Numbered from the stretch's first letter, positions 1-12,599 are shown. The stretch is 64,000 nucleotides of DNA from Schistocephalus solidus (GCA_017591395.1 WEDG01005371.1:1-64000), one strand, 5' to 3'. Made by a program: numbers and translations. The notes: generated by a model from the letters alone, not told the origin.

Positions 1-2035
1 TTCATGAGAATCAAAGACAGATTAAACCGAATGAGCAGTCGGGAGTAGCATATCACATCTCGTGCCAAACTGGTTCCTGCAACAGGTAGCAAGTTGCTAG
101 CCTCGCCCCACTCCCACCACCAACAAAAACAAGTGAGATTGGAAACTGTCAGTGGGATTTATGTCGTTAGATGAGTCAGCGCTGACACGACATTAAAAAG
201 AAAGTAAATGTTTACGGTGTACCCGCAAAAGCCGAAGTGTTTTCGGTAGTAACCATGTCCATAATGGCAGATGCGCATATTTCAGCCAGTTACCCATACG
301 ACCGACTCGCTTGGGGAAGTCGGGGTAGCGGTAGACATCGACTTCCGTATGAAAAAAATGCTTGAGCTGCCGTAAAAGAGAACTGGAGCTGTTTACACGT
401 TTTAATGAAATATTTATGATCCATCTGCTGGAACTCGTGCAGACGTGCATATGATCCATCTGCTGGAACTCGTCTGTGCACCATCGGCGATGTGCAGACG
501 TTCATATGTGTGTATTTTTTGTCAGCAATAGTCAGGAGGGTTAAAATTGGCAGAATGAGGGCAGAATAGGTAGACATGGCAATAGGAATCCTTCCCCTAG
601 CGAGATTAGACGCAGGATCAGGGTTTAGTAAGGGTTGAGAGTAGTGTTATGATTCAGTCAGTTCTAATCAACTTTCATCTCCGTGGCCTTATTTGTTTAC
701 TATCGTTTAATTGTTGCTGCGGCGCATGAACAGTGTTAATTTCAGTAAAGGTTAAACGAGCTTGTGGGAGGTATCAGTTAGACTTGCTTATTCATCTGTT
801 TCTATATCGTGTGAGCTATGCATCAGATTTTTCTTGTTCACCTCACCATCAACCCGATCAATGTGGACTGAAACTCGACATTTGGAGTCAAGTCACCTTT
901 TTGTTGGTTCCGACCAGTTTTTTCTTCGTGGTTCCAGTCGGTATTATTCAGGCAGACCTTTCACAAAGTCTCAAGATATCAGCAAGTAAAAGCTAAGCGT
1001 TGGAATGCATTCCACAGTCTCAGATGGACTATACCTACTCAAACTTGTTAGCTGTGGATTTTATAGGATGCGAGCATTTCGGGAACCCTCTGAGGACTCT
1101 TTTATCTCGAATTAAATGTAGCGGAGGTGCTTCTGTCCTACCTGTAGACGGGAAACTCGAGAGTGACCCCAAAATACAGCTTAAGTTAGTGATTTACGAA
1201 TATGTGAATAATTTGCCAGTAGCCTGGTCACTTTTTATTGGCTGTCACAAATTAAACGGTGATCTTCTTTGGCCCGTAGCCCTGATACCAAGATTAGAAA
1301 CCCACGGAAACCTCATAACTGTGAAATTACGGTTCATTTAATCCCGCGAAGGCTCTTTTTTCCGCCTTCTACTGAGGGACAGAAAAAAGCAGAGACCGTG
1401 CTGGTTTGGGAAAATAGCGCAAATTTAGCACAACCATGACCCACGGCAAAGGCTGTGTGACAGTGCGGCTTGACAAACTGGGTGGGAGGAGACGCGAACA
1501 GAGGAAAAGAGAGACGATGTTGGCCTCCATTCTGCTCGCATTGTCGGATTAGCACTGCGAGTTTGACTGCGTTGACCGATGCTCTGCGGCTGTGTTGTTT
1601 TACGTGTGTTCGGTTGAGTAAAGGATGAAGGCACATAGTGGAGTCTGGCAGACCTTCAAATCCCAAAAGGGAACAGGGCTAACTGAAGCCTCGGGTGAGG
1701 AATTGTTGACGCAGCAGCTACTGACATCAAAAAATCCGGCGACCTCAGGCCCAGTAAGTTAACCACGTGTTGTGTCAGGCCATCTGCATCCGACTATCTT
1801 CAGTGAATCGCTGTATAATTGATCGCCTGCAGAATTCGGGGAATGGTGTGCATTTGGAACCACTCCGTCGGATTCCCTTGCGTGTCTTCTTTTATGTGTA
1901 CTATCTAGCGTAAAAAGTTTACGAGGACCAGTCAAATATAAATTTTGTCACGTAAAGTCAGTCTGCATGGTAAAATATTTCGTAAAGTATCTTCCGTAGA
2001 AAACCATGCTCCGTTGCCTTCATTTTCAGCTGCAG
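1..2035. other. No recognisable gene (upstream intron or spacer)
   Basis: No open frame here resembles a known domain, and the short frames that exist look random in composition. Because the first protocadherin exon at 5845 begins in the middle of a cadherin repeat, this stretch is probably part of a long upstream intron. I see no rRNA, tRNA or clear transposon domain in it. Confidence 0.5.
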
Positions 2036-2084
2036 TAACCTCCTCCTCCTCAGCATCATCATCATCATCCTTATTAGTATTAAA

Positions 2085-2176
<92 letters not shown>

Positions 2177-2240
2177 AAGTAGAAGTATTATTATTATTAG
2201 TAGTAGTAGTAGTGGTAGTAGTAGTAGTAGTAGTAGCGTG
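2036..2240. repeat. Compound trinucleotide microsatellite
   Basis: Successive runs of CTC, ATC, ATT and AGT/TAG triplets, with a few AGA interruptions, fill about 200 bp. Long frames stay open on both strands here (poly-Val/Leu on one, poly-Leu/Ile on the other) only because the repeat unit lacks stop codons in those frames; they are not genes. Confidence 0.95.
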
Positions 2241-2329
2241 TGTATCATTCCATCTTTCGTGACCGATTTCATAATAGTCTCTTCGAAAGTCAGTACCGAA
2301 AACGCCAAGGAATTATCTAGTGGCCAGTT

Positions 2330-2860
2330 ATGGTATGATTATCTCCATTGGTCGTCTATGAGGAATTCTTAGAGCCAGGAAACGAAGGAAGTTGGCACTT
2401 TGGACATCGCTGATAGAAACGAAAAGGTGAGTTCCAGGAAGCAGTTCAGAAGGAGAAGATGGGATCGATGGAACAAGTAGTTTATTGACCTGCCGTTTCG
2501 GATTCTCGCTCGAACCCACCATCACAGACCATCACAGATAGGGACACAAGGTGCGCGATATTTATTAACCGTAGTGGCCACGCGATCCCAAGGTAGCTCT
2601 CGCGTTGCCACCCAATGGACGGGACCCGGTCATCTATTCAAGTTTCCCGAGGCCGAAATGCCCTCAGGAGGTAACAACCGTGTGAGCCGCGAGCTCTTCG
2701 AGTCATGGTTCTTAGGCTCGCAGTCCATCAACAAGTGCGCTGACCTCCAGGTCCCGTTTTCTGTGATGAGGTTTAGCCTGAGCAGGGGAATCAGTCACAT
2801 GGTGAAGATGCGGGTGGCCAACACCTCCACAATGACAGCAAGCCAAATGGCCATGTAATG
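2330..2860 (+). mobile_element. Penelope-like element remnant (GIY-YIG C-terminal part)
   Basis: The plus-strand frame from about 2574 to 2830 reads VATQWTGPGHLFKF, then NNRVSRELFESWF and GSQSINKCADL. This is the C-terminal part of the GIY-YIG endonuclease domain of Penelope-like retroelements, where a TGH motif, RELLESW and SINK/SIN motifs recur. The N-terminal half of the domain and the reverse transcriptase are missing. To its left, 2340-2530 is non-coding DNA that recurs inverted near 13075-13200 and contains a hammerhead-like motif. It is a dead fragment. Confidence 0.7.
2480..2530 (-). other. Hammerhead-like motif, decayed
   Basis: On the minus strand, TGATGG is followed by a GTTC/GAATC hairpin region, then GAAAC and GGCAGGTC. 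The order matches the core of minimal hammerhead ribozymes known in Penelope-like elements (CUGAUGA, stem II, GAAAC, cleavage triplet), but the last A of CUGAUGA is G. Catalytic activity is doubtful. Related copies lie at 7281, 12718, 13096 and 46412. Confidence 0.35.
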
Positions 2861-5844
2861 ACCACGCTACCATCCACCATGGATGTCGAAATCGGACGCG
2901 GACTGTCGGGCCATCTCGACCCGCAGTCGGTGCTCGAGAGAGCGGCTAATCGTAGCAAGCATGTCGTAAGCATAGTCGTATCGTAGCCTAGTTATGGGTC
3001 ACAACATTAAGCGTTCAACTAATAACGCCATAATAATTAAACAGAACCTTAGACCTTTTAAGTAGGTCAAGTTTCCTTCAAAGAAGCGCCTTACAGTATA
3101 ATCATAACCTATTGCAGCACTCCATTAATACCGGCGCAATCGTCAGCCTGATTTGCAGAAAAAGACAGAGGACACAGGAATGCAGAGTTTATTGTGTGCA
3201 TAGCACTAAGTTGGTCTCTCAGACAAAAGTGACCGGACGGAGTTAAATCCCGCTAGAGCGAGGGAGATTGCGATGTCAGCTGCTGCGATGTACGTCGGAG
3301 TCGGGTCGCGGATGCTCGTGCTTGGTGGTCTGGCTGGTTCAGCCGGGGGGTGGTGTGTTGGAGAGAGGACCCTGGCGGTTTAACTGTCTGGACGTCTGCG
3401 AGTCCGACTGGAAGCCAGTTGAGTAGCTGCAGATCAGAGCTTCAGGGATAATGTGAAGCAGCTATGCAGCGGCAGAGTGTCTAATTAAATCGGATAAATT
3501 TAACTTAGTGGAGTTCCGAAACAAATGAAGTGACCGTTGCAGTAGTGGCGATCAGCCACAGCTTCCGATGACTGCGTCTACCTACAGCCCTGCCTGTGAG
3601 GAGTAAATATTTCGAAATGACCTGCCTGCTGTGTGAAGAAGTACTGCAAATATGTACTCAGAGTTAGCCTGGGCCATTTTCTGCTCAGCTACGTGTGTTG
3701 TGCCTCATTGGCGCGGGCTTTTGAAATGAGCCACCATCTTTTCTGTTCTCCAATCGCATTTGAATCCTCCTATATATACGTCGATTGTCCTAGTTCACCC
3801 ATTATTTATTGTATTTTAACCCTATTTGTTTATTCGAACAATAAAAATGAGGTCATCAGCGCACGACGCTGGCATTATTTTGAAGGAAGTCCAAATTGAT
3901 CAATATTGTGAGATGCATGCAAGGACGATTCTTCACGGTCAATGGAGGACCTTTTTTGCTGAAATTTTTAAAATTTTAATTTCAAAATAAAGCGTAGCTC
4001 TCTCTCTCTCTCTCAATAACCATGTATGGCGTTTCCACGTAAAAAAGACTTATGAAGCTGACTCAAAATGCCATCGATTTCAAATGGGCTATGATATCGA
4101 TAAATTTATCGATTTTTCAGAAACCAAAATTCTTGCGAACCAGTGCATCATCAATCAATTTTTAGCTCCGCAGAGGGAACGTTCCATTATTCTGCGTGCA
4201 TTTAGCCGTGTTAACTTTAAGTTACAGTCCATAAAATGTTAATTATGTGGGGTCACGTTGAGTATGCTTCAGGCGCTCCGTAAGCTTTTTGTGTTTGTCA
4301 GATATTATATCCCTACTCTCAGATGTTCTCTATTTACAATCCCAAAATAGAACGATTCGCGATAATTAGATTTTTGTCTACAATACCCCGAAACGCACAT
4401 TTGACAAATTCAAGCTGGAAAAACTCGTTTAAATTTTGCGCAAATCAAGAGCTAATAAAAAAGTGTATGCACCGTTTGGTAGTGGTCTTTGCCATGCAGG
4501 GTCGCCATGGTCAAACGTTTATGTGCTAGCGAAGAGAAAGCGTGCCACGTTTTGTGAATTAAACTGAAGTCCTGTTTGAAGTTGACCGAAAGTAAAACCC
4601 AATTTCAGTGTCCTTATTTTGGAATTTAACTTCATACTTCATTAGTTTTAATTGAATCATAATTTACTTTTATCCTACGACTATAGCGGAATCGAATTTA
4701 ATGTTCAGGCTCCCGATGCTGACTGCCCAGATGACATTTATAAGCACCGAAACGCGTATTTTACCGCCGCGGGAGAGAGCTGTGAGGGGTCCCCGCATTG
4801 CCCATGTGCTCTCAGGCAGATACTAGTGCGGAAATTGGGGGAAGGAGAGTTAGTGACAGAAAATGAGTTCGAAGTTCAGACCATGTACTGGCCCTTGCGC
4901 TAGTTGATTGTATGCAACAGTTCTGTCGTAGCAGGCTAAGTTGATAGGGAATGCCCTGACCCCTACGACCTTCTGGCCTGGTTCCGTAGAAAGAGATAGG
5001 AAGTGGGAAGCCAGTTTGGAGGATAGTGTTCTGAAGGGGTTGGAGGCAGTTGGCTGCCGGACGATGGCACATCCAGCCGCCGCGTATGCGACACCCCCAA
5101 GTGTGTGTGAGACCATGCGGTCGTCACAGGGCATCCAGCGAGGTCAGCTGTGAGTCAGCCTTGAAGATGATTGGCTGGTGTGAACAGCCAGGATTGGCAA
5201 GGGTCAGACAGCCACTGCTGTGCACGTATATGTAGACGCGATAGGTTCAGCGTTCAGCATAGACAGCGTTGGGTCACTATAGTTCTATTCTGACGTGGTC
5301 TACTGTGTACCCTATAACAGGGTGGAGGTAGGGACGGTGAATTGGAGGTGAATGAGTTCATTCTGAAAGTAGGCCTGTGTAGCCTCTACCTCACTCTCTC
5401 TTTTCCCTCCCATCGCCTCTACCATGTGGCTGGTCGAACGGACATACTTCTCGTATGCGCATGCATGCTCTCCAACTAGTCTTTTGGATTCCTCAGTAGG
5501 AATGGTTGTGACTCTTTAATCCATTAGTCTTTTGAAAAAAGTTATAGCTCTTCAGGGCGTCAGATGCTCGGACTGACATAGATATACTCATGCGATGATA
5601 GTTTGACTGACGACTCAGGTTGAACGGAGGAGGAGCTGCACACTGCAACCTTCTTGCAAAAGCTGCAATATCCAGGCTGTTAAACACCAATGGTTTCACG
5701 TTTCACTGAATGGGTTTTGAAAAGAAGTAGAAGAAAGGACGTTTGAAGTGGCTTATGGCTTTCGATAATTTCTCTTGCAACTGCCTGTGAACTAGGAAAA
5801 AAAGGAATGAAAACGGTAGCTTAATATGTGTGTTCGTTTTACAG
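2861..5844. other. Probable protocadherin intron with repeats
   Basis: No host exon is recognisable. The stretch contains a short CT run at about 4001-4015 and a copy of dispersed repeat R3 near 5250-5400. The right end is a good splice acceptor (TTTTACAG, 5837-5844) for the cadherin exon. The frame at 4652-4903 was examined and shows no known domain. Confidence 0.55.
5250..5400 (+). repeat. Dispersed repeat R3, partial copy
   Basis: The segment resembles a repeat family also present near 19755-19935, 29920-30270, 40400-40620, 41530-41895, 43970-44090 and 54540-54770. Shared marks are a CAGGGTGG box followed by GACGGTGA and, about 90 bp on, a CACTCTCTC pyrimidine tract. This copy is short and diverged. 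Confidence 0.4.
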
Positions 5845-7044
5845 GTTGGTAGGGTCCATGCCATGGATCGAGATGCAGACCCAAAGAACAGTCGTGTGCG
5901 TTACAGCATCAACGACAACTCCGGGGAGGAGGGCTTACTCGTCAGTCGCATCTTCTCCATCACCTCCGCGGGCGAAATCTTCACCGGCAACATGCCCATC
6001 GACAGGGAAACCATGCCTATCATCACCTTCTCCGTGGCTGCCACAGACTACGGTGAGCCTCCACTCTCCGCCTTCGCAACCGTGGTCATTCGTGTGGAGG
6101 ACATCAATGACAACGCTCCACAGTGGATCTTCCCACCGCCTTCAAAGCACTCCGTTGCGCACGTGAATATCTCCCTCTTTTCCACCGTGGGGCTCGTGGT
6201 GGCCCACCTCAAGGCTGTCGACCCAGACGTCAACGCCGCCGGTCAGGTGGAGTATGAAATCCTTCGTGGTAACAGCCACGGCTATTTTGCTCTCGACACG
6301 ACTAGCGGTACGCTCTATCTGGCTAAACTCCTCACTCTGAACTATAAGGAGAAACCGAAAACCAGCGCGACCACCTCAATGGCAGGATCGGAGAGACAGA
6401 ACGAAGAACAGCTCAGCGAGAATCAGGCCGTCTCCGCCTCACCTCCGACTCTATTCACACTATCCCTCAAGGCTTCTGACAATGGGGAGCCCCAGCGCAG
6501 CAATATGTCCCTGCTTCGCATCTACGTCCAAACAGATGACGGATTTGTCAACCCCCTGCCTGTGGGTCCAGGTGCCTCTGGGGGCACCTATGAGGAGGGG
6601 CTCGGAGCGGCCAGTCGGCAGCAGAAAGACTCTGCCTCCCGGGGCAACGCTGCCGGCAATGCAGGCCGTCGCATTCTCGATCGTGATTGGCTGATTACGA
6701 TTGTCATGATCATCATAACTCTGCTGGTTTCTGTTCTCCTCATAATGGCAATTGTGTTTCTGCGCTGTCGTCAGACCGTGGGCGAACGCAGCGGTGGTAG
6801 TAGCGAGTTACAAAACTCCAGTCTCATGGAGACGCGATTGGCGCATTCAAACCACCGCCGGCAGCTGGCGCGGGTGCCCAGTCTTGGTGGTTCTCCAGAT
6901 TCTCACACGATCCATCCGCCGGACAGGGAGGAGCAGGACGGGGAAATGCGGCCCCAGACAAATCGAGCTTCACTCTGGAATCGGCAAAGCGAAGTGACAG
7001 TTTTTACTTACATGGGTCACAGGGCCATTATGGCTCGGCCACTG
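5845..7044 (+). CDS. Protocadherin exon: cadherin repeats, transmembrane helix, proximal tail
   Basis: The exon is bounded by TTTTACAG on the left and CTG|GTAAGT on the right, giving exactly 400 codons in phase 0 at both ends. It starts inside a cadherin repeat at VGRVHAMDRDADP. The second repeat (about 6130-6545) carries AVDPDVNAAGQVEYEI and ASDNGEPQ, with a Ser/Glu-rich insert (about 6350-6440) where the repeat usually has a short loop. The transmembrane helix runs from WLITIVMII to LLIMAIVFLRCR (about 6688-6762). If the donor is not used, translation ends five residues later, giving a possible short-tail isoform. Confidence 0.92.
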
Positions 7045-9061
7045 GTAAGTAAAGACAGCTAGCGCAAGCATTTTTTGTCTTAACCAGGAGTTATTGATTT
7101 AAATCGAAGCCAGAACCGTTGCGACACCAGGACTAACCGTCTAACCAGACAGTGCACTTGAATGAGTAATGTGTTGAATAAGTGTGTCTTTATAAGGAGC
7201 CATATGATCATGCGAAGGACTCAAAGATAAACGTTTTTGGAAAGTGATGACGATAATGAAGACGGGATTGTTGGAGCAAGAATTTAATGCATCTAACGTT
7301 TCGGAACTACCATCGGATCTAATATCCGAAAAGGTGTCAGATAAGTTTAATGGATATAAAATGGCCACAGGCTTTTTATAGGTCATGTATGCACAAGTGT
7401 CGAAATTCATAGCTACGGCATTTATTGCGAAAGGTGATAACTGGTGTAGGAATTGCTTGATAAGTCGAATCTAAGTTGTTAATTGCCGCCATTTCCTAAT
7501 CAGTGTTGGGTATGCATGAGATTTACTCGACTACTTGGCTCCTTGGAGAACTTCGACCTTGTCCAATAATGAAGGTTTGACCGGGTCCCGGGTCCTCAAC
7601 CTGATAGACGACTTCATTCCCTCTCATTGCTGCTGCGTGTTTTGCCAACTGGCCCCGGAATAATCTCTCAGACTCTCCGAAGTATTTGCTTTGCACTTAA
7701 CTGCGTGAAATCCGGCGCAGCTGATCTTTATTTACTAGCACTTGGTGGTTTCCTTCGGTTTGTGCCCAAATTCAAATCAAAGTGATGTGAACAGCGCTCA
7801 CGCGAAACTGCATGCTTGCGTGACAACAGCATCCTTTATTGTTCCACATGGGATTCCATTTCTTTGATCTACGCATGTCAAGCGTGTTACAGGCTAATGC
7901 GCTTCAGAAGCTTCTGCTAAATAAAACGCTTGTTTTTGTATAGAAATCCACCCACCAAGCAGATATGCAAGGTTGGATAATCTTTGTCGTCCTTCCGACT
8001 CACAGCCTCCTGGATTGTAATCCAAATAGTGGAAAAGAGACCACTGGTACGATCTTTTATTCTCATCGCGATGCTAACCTTCAGTGTTTCTTGTCACTTC
8101 AGGTCAGTTCATACCAGACACCCTGAAGTCTCTCGACACCACCACCACCACCACCACCTACAATCGCATTTCTCCCGCGGTTCTGGTGTCGCAAACCATG
8201 GCCACCTTCCAAGGGGACGGTCACCAGGCTGAAGATGGCTGTCGCGAAAGTGGTAATGACAGCCCCCCAGCGTCCAAGTTCGCCGGCAGGGCCAGCACTG
8301 GCGCTCGTCTAGTACCGACCACGGATGAGATGACCCCCCAGCTCTTCCGCATAGCATCCACCGGGACACCAGTCTATCCTCTTGATGGCGGAAAGTTTGC
8401 GAATACAGTTGGCAGTGCATCCAACACTGCCACCAGTACAACCCTACCAAACAACCGAGCCGGTGCTGGTGTCGCCCAGCGCTGCTACATGACCATCAAT
8501 CCTGATCTGTATGCCGTCCAATATCCCTATGGACAGCTGAAGTACGCTGGATGGAATTTTCTGAGTGGACCGACCAGGAGAGCCAGCTCTCCAAACCGGA
8601 ATGATGACTTTGATCACCCGGAGTCTCAGTACCTCCTCGCTGGAAAGAATTCCCCCACCGGTGGAGGCAGTGGCGGTGGCGGCGGTGGGGGTGAGGGTGG
8701 TGTTAGAGCCTCCGTCGGTTTCGGCGGCGACGATGACGACGACGCCGACATGCATCCAAGCCCCTTGACTAATCCTGGCACCAGTGGCACGACACAAGCT
8801 GTTCGGACAGGCGGCTCCACCGCTGACAGTGGACCAGGAAAACATGAACCCAAGCGTTGCCGCTTCATGACGATGCCGAATGTAATCGATCTGGTAGACC
8901 GCGACAGTCCCCAAACTCAGCTGAACAATAGCCGCAGCAGAGAAGGTTGGCCATGTTTATTAGTTGAGAAGGTTAAGCTGCACAGTGCAAACGAAACCGT
9001 TCGCCGTGCTCATTCAATTGCTGCAACTCCCTGCTTACCATTTACAAGGCGCTTGACTTAA
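5845..9061 (+). CDS. Protocadherin-like protein, 3' part of gene (two exons)
   Basis: Two exons, 5845-7044 and 8108-9061, join in phase 0 and encode the C-terminal 717 residues of a cadherin-superfamily adhesion receptor. In order these are the rest of one cadherin repeat ending in DINDNAP, a final cadherin repeat, a juxtamembrane spacer, one transmembrane helix and a cytoplasmic tail of about 430 residues. Calcium-binding motifs are visible: DRDADP, PIDRE, ATDYGEPP and the DINDN linker. No catenin-binding, laminin-G or EGF domain is seen, so protocadherin is the best family name. The more N-terminal cadherin repeats must lie upstream of the window or in unrecognised exons. The protein is expected at the plasma membrane in homophilic adhesion. 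Confidence 0.9.
7045..8107 (+). other. Protocadherin intron with a Penelope-related relic
   Basis: The intron is about 1.06 kb, from GTAAGT to CTTCAGGTCAG. The acceptor five bases upstream (TCACTTCAG, ending at 8102) would put an early stop in frame, so the second AG (8106-8107) is preferred. A hammerhead-like relic lies on the minus strand near 7281-7319. Nothing else is recognisable. Confidence 0.75.
7281..7319 (-). other. Hammerhead-like motif, decayed
   Basis: On the minus strand, CCGATGG, a short spacer containing AGTTCC, GAAAC and GTTAGATG follow in the order of a hammerhead core. It has no clear stem II and a mutated CUGAUGA box, so it is a relic by sequence. Confidence 0.25.
8108..9061 (+). 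CDS. Protocadherin terminal exon: cytoplasmic tail
   Basis: 317 codons plus TAA (9059-9061), starting FIPDTLKSLD. The tail is low in complexity: a run of seven Thr from ACC repeats (about 8138-8158), a Gly-rich run (about 8665-8700) and an Asp run (about 8727-8750). I recognise no signalling motif. The 3' end is slightly uncertain, since a cryptic donor before the last 50 residues cannot be excluded, but an AATAAA follows 144 bp after the stop. Confidence 0.82.
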   Translation, partial: FIPDTLKSLDTTTTTTTYNRISPAVLVSQTMATFQGDGHQAEDGCRESGNDSPPASKFAGRASTGARLVPTTDEMTPQLFRIASTGTPVYPLDGGKFANTVGSASNTATSTTLPNNRAGAGVAQRCYMTINPDLYAVQYPYGQLKYAGWNFLSGPTRRASSPNRNDDFDHPESQYLLAGKNSPTGGGSGGGGGGGEGGVRASVGFGGDDDDDADMHPSPLTNPGTSGTTQAVRTGGSTADSGPGKHEPKRCRFMTMPNVIDLVDRDSPQTQLNNSRSREGWPCLLVEKVKLHSANETVRRAHSIAATPCLPFTRRLT

Positions 9062-9204
9062 ATGGGTTATGGACTGTGGTAGACACTTAGTTGTCCTAAA
9101 ATGTGCACAAAGCACGGAGGCTATGAACAGCGACAACTGCTGCCGCTGGCAAAATTCCGGGAGCTCGCACAATGGGTATTCTGGAACCTCGGTCTATTCT
9201 ATTT

Positions 9205-9210
9205 AATAAA
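9205..9210 (+). promoter_or_regulatory. Poly(A) signal AATAAA for the protocadherin gene
   Basis: A canonical hexamer 144 bp downstream of the protocadherin stop codon and on the same strand. It is the first such hexamer after the stop and gives a compact 3' UTR. Confidence 0.6.
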
Positions 9211-9929
9211 ATGGGATCACTTTCGCATGAGCTGGTCTCCTGGCGTTCAACCTGTAGCTTTTAGAGCGTAAGCACTCCATCTTTCCAGCTTTCAAGTTCT
9301 TTACTTCTAAAGACAATTCGATGAGCAGACGTTAGCTTTCGATAAATTCGCATCATGCCTGCACATTTATATCACTGCTTAATTAAGTCAAATATGCGGG
9401 TAAGTAGAACAAATTGTACGGTTGTCAGGGTGGGGGGAGGAAAAAAGGTTGCAGTCCGGCGTCTGATAATCTTCAAGGGAATGGCGGCCGCCAGGATAGG
9501 TAATTAGATGCGGGCAGCTGAATTGGTGGCTTTCGGCCACGGTAATTGCGGCGCCTGTATAAAGTTAGTTTGAGCGCTGAAAAGGAATGTCAGCCTGGAG
9601 TAGCATTCTCAGGCCAAGTTTATCCAGGTTCCAGCTGAGAACGAAATTTGAGTCGAATTTCCTTAAACTAATCTCCAAAAGCTGGAGTGCTTACGTACCA
9701 GAAGCCACAAGGAGGACACTGGCAGACCCCAAATCCCATAATTGTGTCATGCAATGACAGAGACGCCGTTAAAGGCAGGTCAGAACTTTGATCTCGGCCT
9801 GTTCTGGGACTGTCCATTGGCTGGCTGTGGAAAACACGTAACAGTTCTGCTGAGAAGGTTTGAGTTCAGCTGGAATACTCATGTCAGCTCTGAGGCCAAA
9901 GACAAAACGGGCTCTCCCGAAGAATTTAC

Positions 9930-10330
9930 TCGGGATGTTCAACGATCGGTTAATGGGTTCACTCGTCTCGTTAGGCTTTGGGGCTCACTCTCCAGCCCCA
10001 ACAGCAGCCACACAGTGGCTTTTATTATTAAAGGCAGAAGAACAATTCCGAGAGCTCAAGCATGATCTCCAATGCAGAACGGGACAATTTAGTCCCGTAC
10101 CCGACCAGCGAGCGTCCTCCACTAATATGATCGAAACTGGCAAGAGAAAGAGCCCGTAGCTCACTGGTTAGAGCGTTGGACTTCCAATCAAAAGTCGCGG
10201 ATTCGAGCCTCGTTTGATCCACAATCTGGGGTCAGATATGGCTGGCCGATGACGGTTAGTAAACCAAATGTAGTCATTCAGTTTCCCTTGTATTTGGCAG
10301 TAACGTTCATCAGTCAACTTTAAGTTCGCA
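9930..10330 (+). mobile_element. tRNA-derived SINE-like repeat, family S1
   Basis: A tRNA-like module at about 10158-10225 has an A-box-like TAGCTCACTGGTTAGAG and a B-box-like GATTCGAGCC. It follows a GC-rich hairpin segment (GGGGCTCACTCTCCAGCCCC, then GCAGCC and CACAGTGGC). It is followed by GGCTGGCCGATGACGG and a tail resembling the 'CAGTCTCCCTTGTC' end of other S1 copies near 17.7, 18.4, 20.1, 33.2, 36.8 and 49.9 kb. It is a SINE by structure, not a functional tRNA gene. Confidence 0.65.
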
Positions 10331-12599
10331 TGTTACAGTGAGGCATTCAACAAACCTTCTGAGACAGAATGGAATATCTGGGTGATGCTGGGCTCCAAAT
10401 TGAACACAGATTAAAAGATAATCTGAAACATGGCAGGTGTTCAATAATCCCGTTCTAAAAAATTCAAAAAATCAACCCTGTTACCAAAGACCGCTTTCGC
10501 TTTGCTCTTGCGTACACGCGAATCACATAAACCGATGCGCTGGAATTCACTTTAGCAAGTTTGGGCTATTTGTGGCACAATTCTCAACTATTTTTATGCT
10601 TACAATGGCATAAAATTGAACATGCTACCACTGAGTTCGTTGACACGGCCATCAAGAATCAGTTGCAAGCTCCTAGCTGCCCAGGAGCGATATTTATGGA
10701 CATGCCAACCTCGATGATACTGAGAAGGAGTTACTTCCCAGAGGTGTCATCCTGTCACAGGCTTCTGCGGATAGCACGCCAACCACTTCCCCACAGGCTC
10801 ACTGTTCACCACTAAAACCGCAGAAAACGTTGATCACACACCACACTCCTTCGCTACGAGCGCACAAACCTTCAACTTTCGTCTAGTTCGCTATGAAAAC
10901 GAGTTGGCTTTTATGGCTTAAATACCTACAAAAAATCCTGCATTTCGAAGAAAATCTGATTTCTTTAAAAATATCTTGCAATGCCTACAAGTTACTTACG
11001 CTGGGCAATATTCACTTTTCTCTGCCGCGTTTTCGAAGTTGATTGCTTCAACCCTCATCAGACTTTACCGATAAAAAGTTAATATAGTACAGCTAATTAT
11101 TATACGTAAGTAGTATGCATTTTGTGAAATATTGTTAATCGCCTAAGATTTCGAAGAGTTACATAACGGTCGGTTTCACTCTGTTTCAGATCTTTGTGAT
11201 GCAACCACAATCCACGATGCAGTCCATTCAAGAAAAGCCAGAGATTCCTGTGATCCTCTCAGCCCCGACACTCTGATATTTGATATTCAATGAGATGTGT
11301 ATCACACATTTTCATGGACATACGCCACTTATCCCTAAACAGAATTGCCCAATCGCTCTGCTCTCGTGTGTACCTACGGGAAGAGTCCTGACAAAACCCA
11401 AATCAATTAAATGAAACGGTTTATAAGGGCTTGTAAAGTCTCTCTAATAAATAACCACCTAAAACCACCTACACTCTCTTTACACTCTTTACACTCAAGA
11501 TACAGCGATTCAAGTCTCCCAAACTACCTAAAATAGTTTGAAGTATGAAGAACAAAATGTGGACTGGGCAGAAAAATTCTAAGTGACACATAAATAGCAT
11601 GAACAGTGGAAGATGACTGCAAGTCACCAGAAAACTGCCGCATCCAGATCCACTCATGTCGCATGACTAGACGTCCATTCGACCAGGATTAGTCGATCGA
11701 GGCTGGGACAGGAATTGAGGGGGGATTAAAAGAGTAATGCGTCGAATTTGCAGAGAAGGAAACAACAGGTTTCAGGCGTCCATTAACTTGTGTCAAACGG
11801 GGTGCCACAACGGCTGAGTAATTATGATAGTGGTTTTCCAAAAGACGGCACATGAAACATCTGATTTAAATAATTAATTAATGGTCTGTGGGTTGATTCC
11901 TAATCACACAGGTGCGCAGTGTTGTCCAAAATTAACTTTATCACTGGCCTGGAAGACGATGGCATTGTCTGCTTATATCGCCTGCAACATTGCGATATTT
12001 CTTAAGTATAGGAGGGCACTCTAACATTGGATTTTAAGGTGGGAATGAGACAGCCATGGACTTGGTCCAAAAGAGGTTGGCTTAATATTACGTAGCAAGA
12101 TCAACGCCTTACAGCTCCTCAAGGCGTGGTGGTTTCAGAACGAAATTCTGATCAAATCCCAGAAAGATTGGCAAAAGCTGCTTGAAGCACGTATTTGCAT
12201 GAGGTCGGATGCATAAAAACGTTAGTGGTTGGCTATGAAAATAGCAATTAGGTAATGTAACCCGGTAGTGTCTTACACTTTTGGCGCTTACGCCACGCAC
12301 AAAATCACGTGAGAAAACTTCTTGAGCTTTCGGACCACACGCCTCTGGGATAACCAAGCCAATCCTAGGTGCCCGCAAAATCACTCATTCTTACAAGACA
12401 TTTTATAAAATTGCACCCACATCACGCTGGTGGACAAACACGCGCGCAAACCCAGAGCTTCCCGCGCTTCGGAGCCTCTGACCACTGCTGAGTTTCTGTA
12501 CAGAATACAAAACTCCTACTGGTCTCTCCCCTTCTATTCCAGGAACCAGGGAAAATTATACTCGGGCAAGGGCAGGTAACCCCACTGGGGAAACTGTAA

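Noticed and set aside
1945..2308. Overlapping poly-Val and poly-Leu/Ile frames on both strands
   Set aside because: Produced by the trinucleotide microsatellite at 2036-2240.
4652..4903. Frame containing QAPDADCPDD, considered as a cadherin exon
   Set aside because: No cadherin calcium motifs or beta-strand pattern, no matching splice phase, and random-looking composition.
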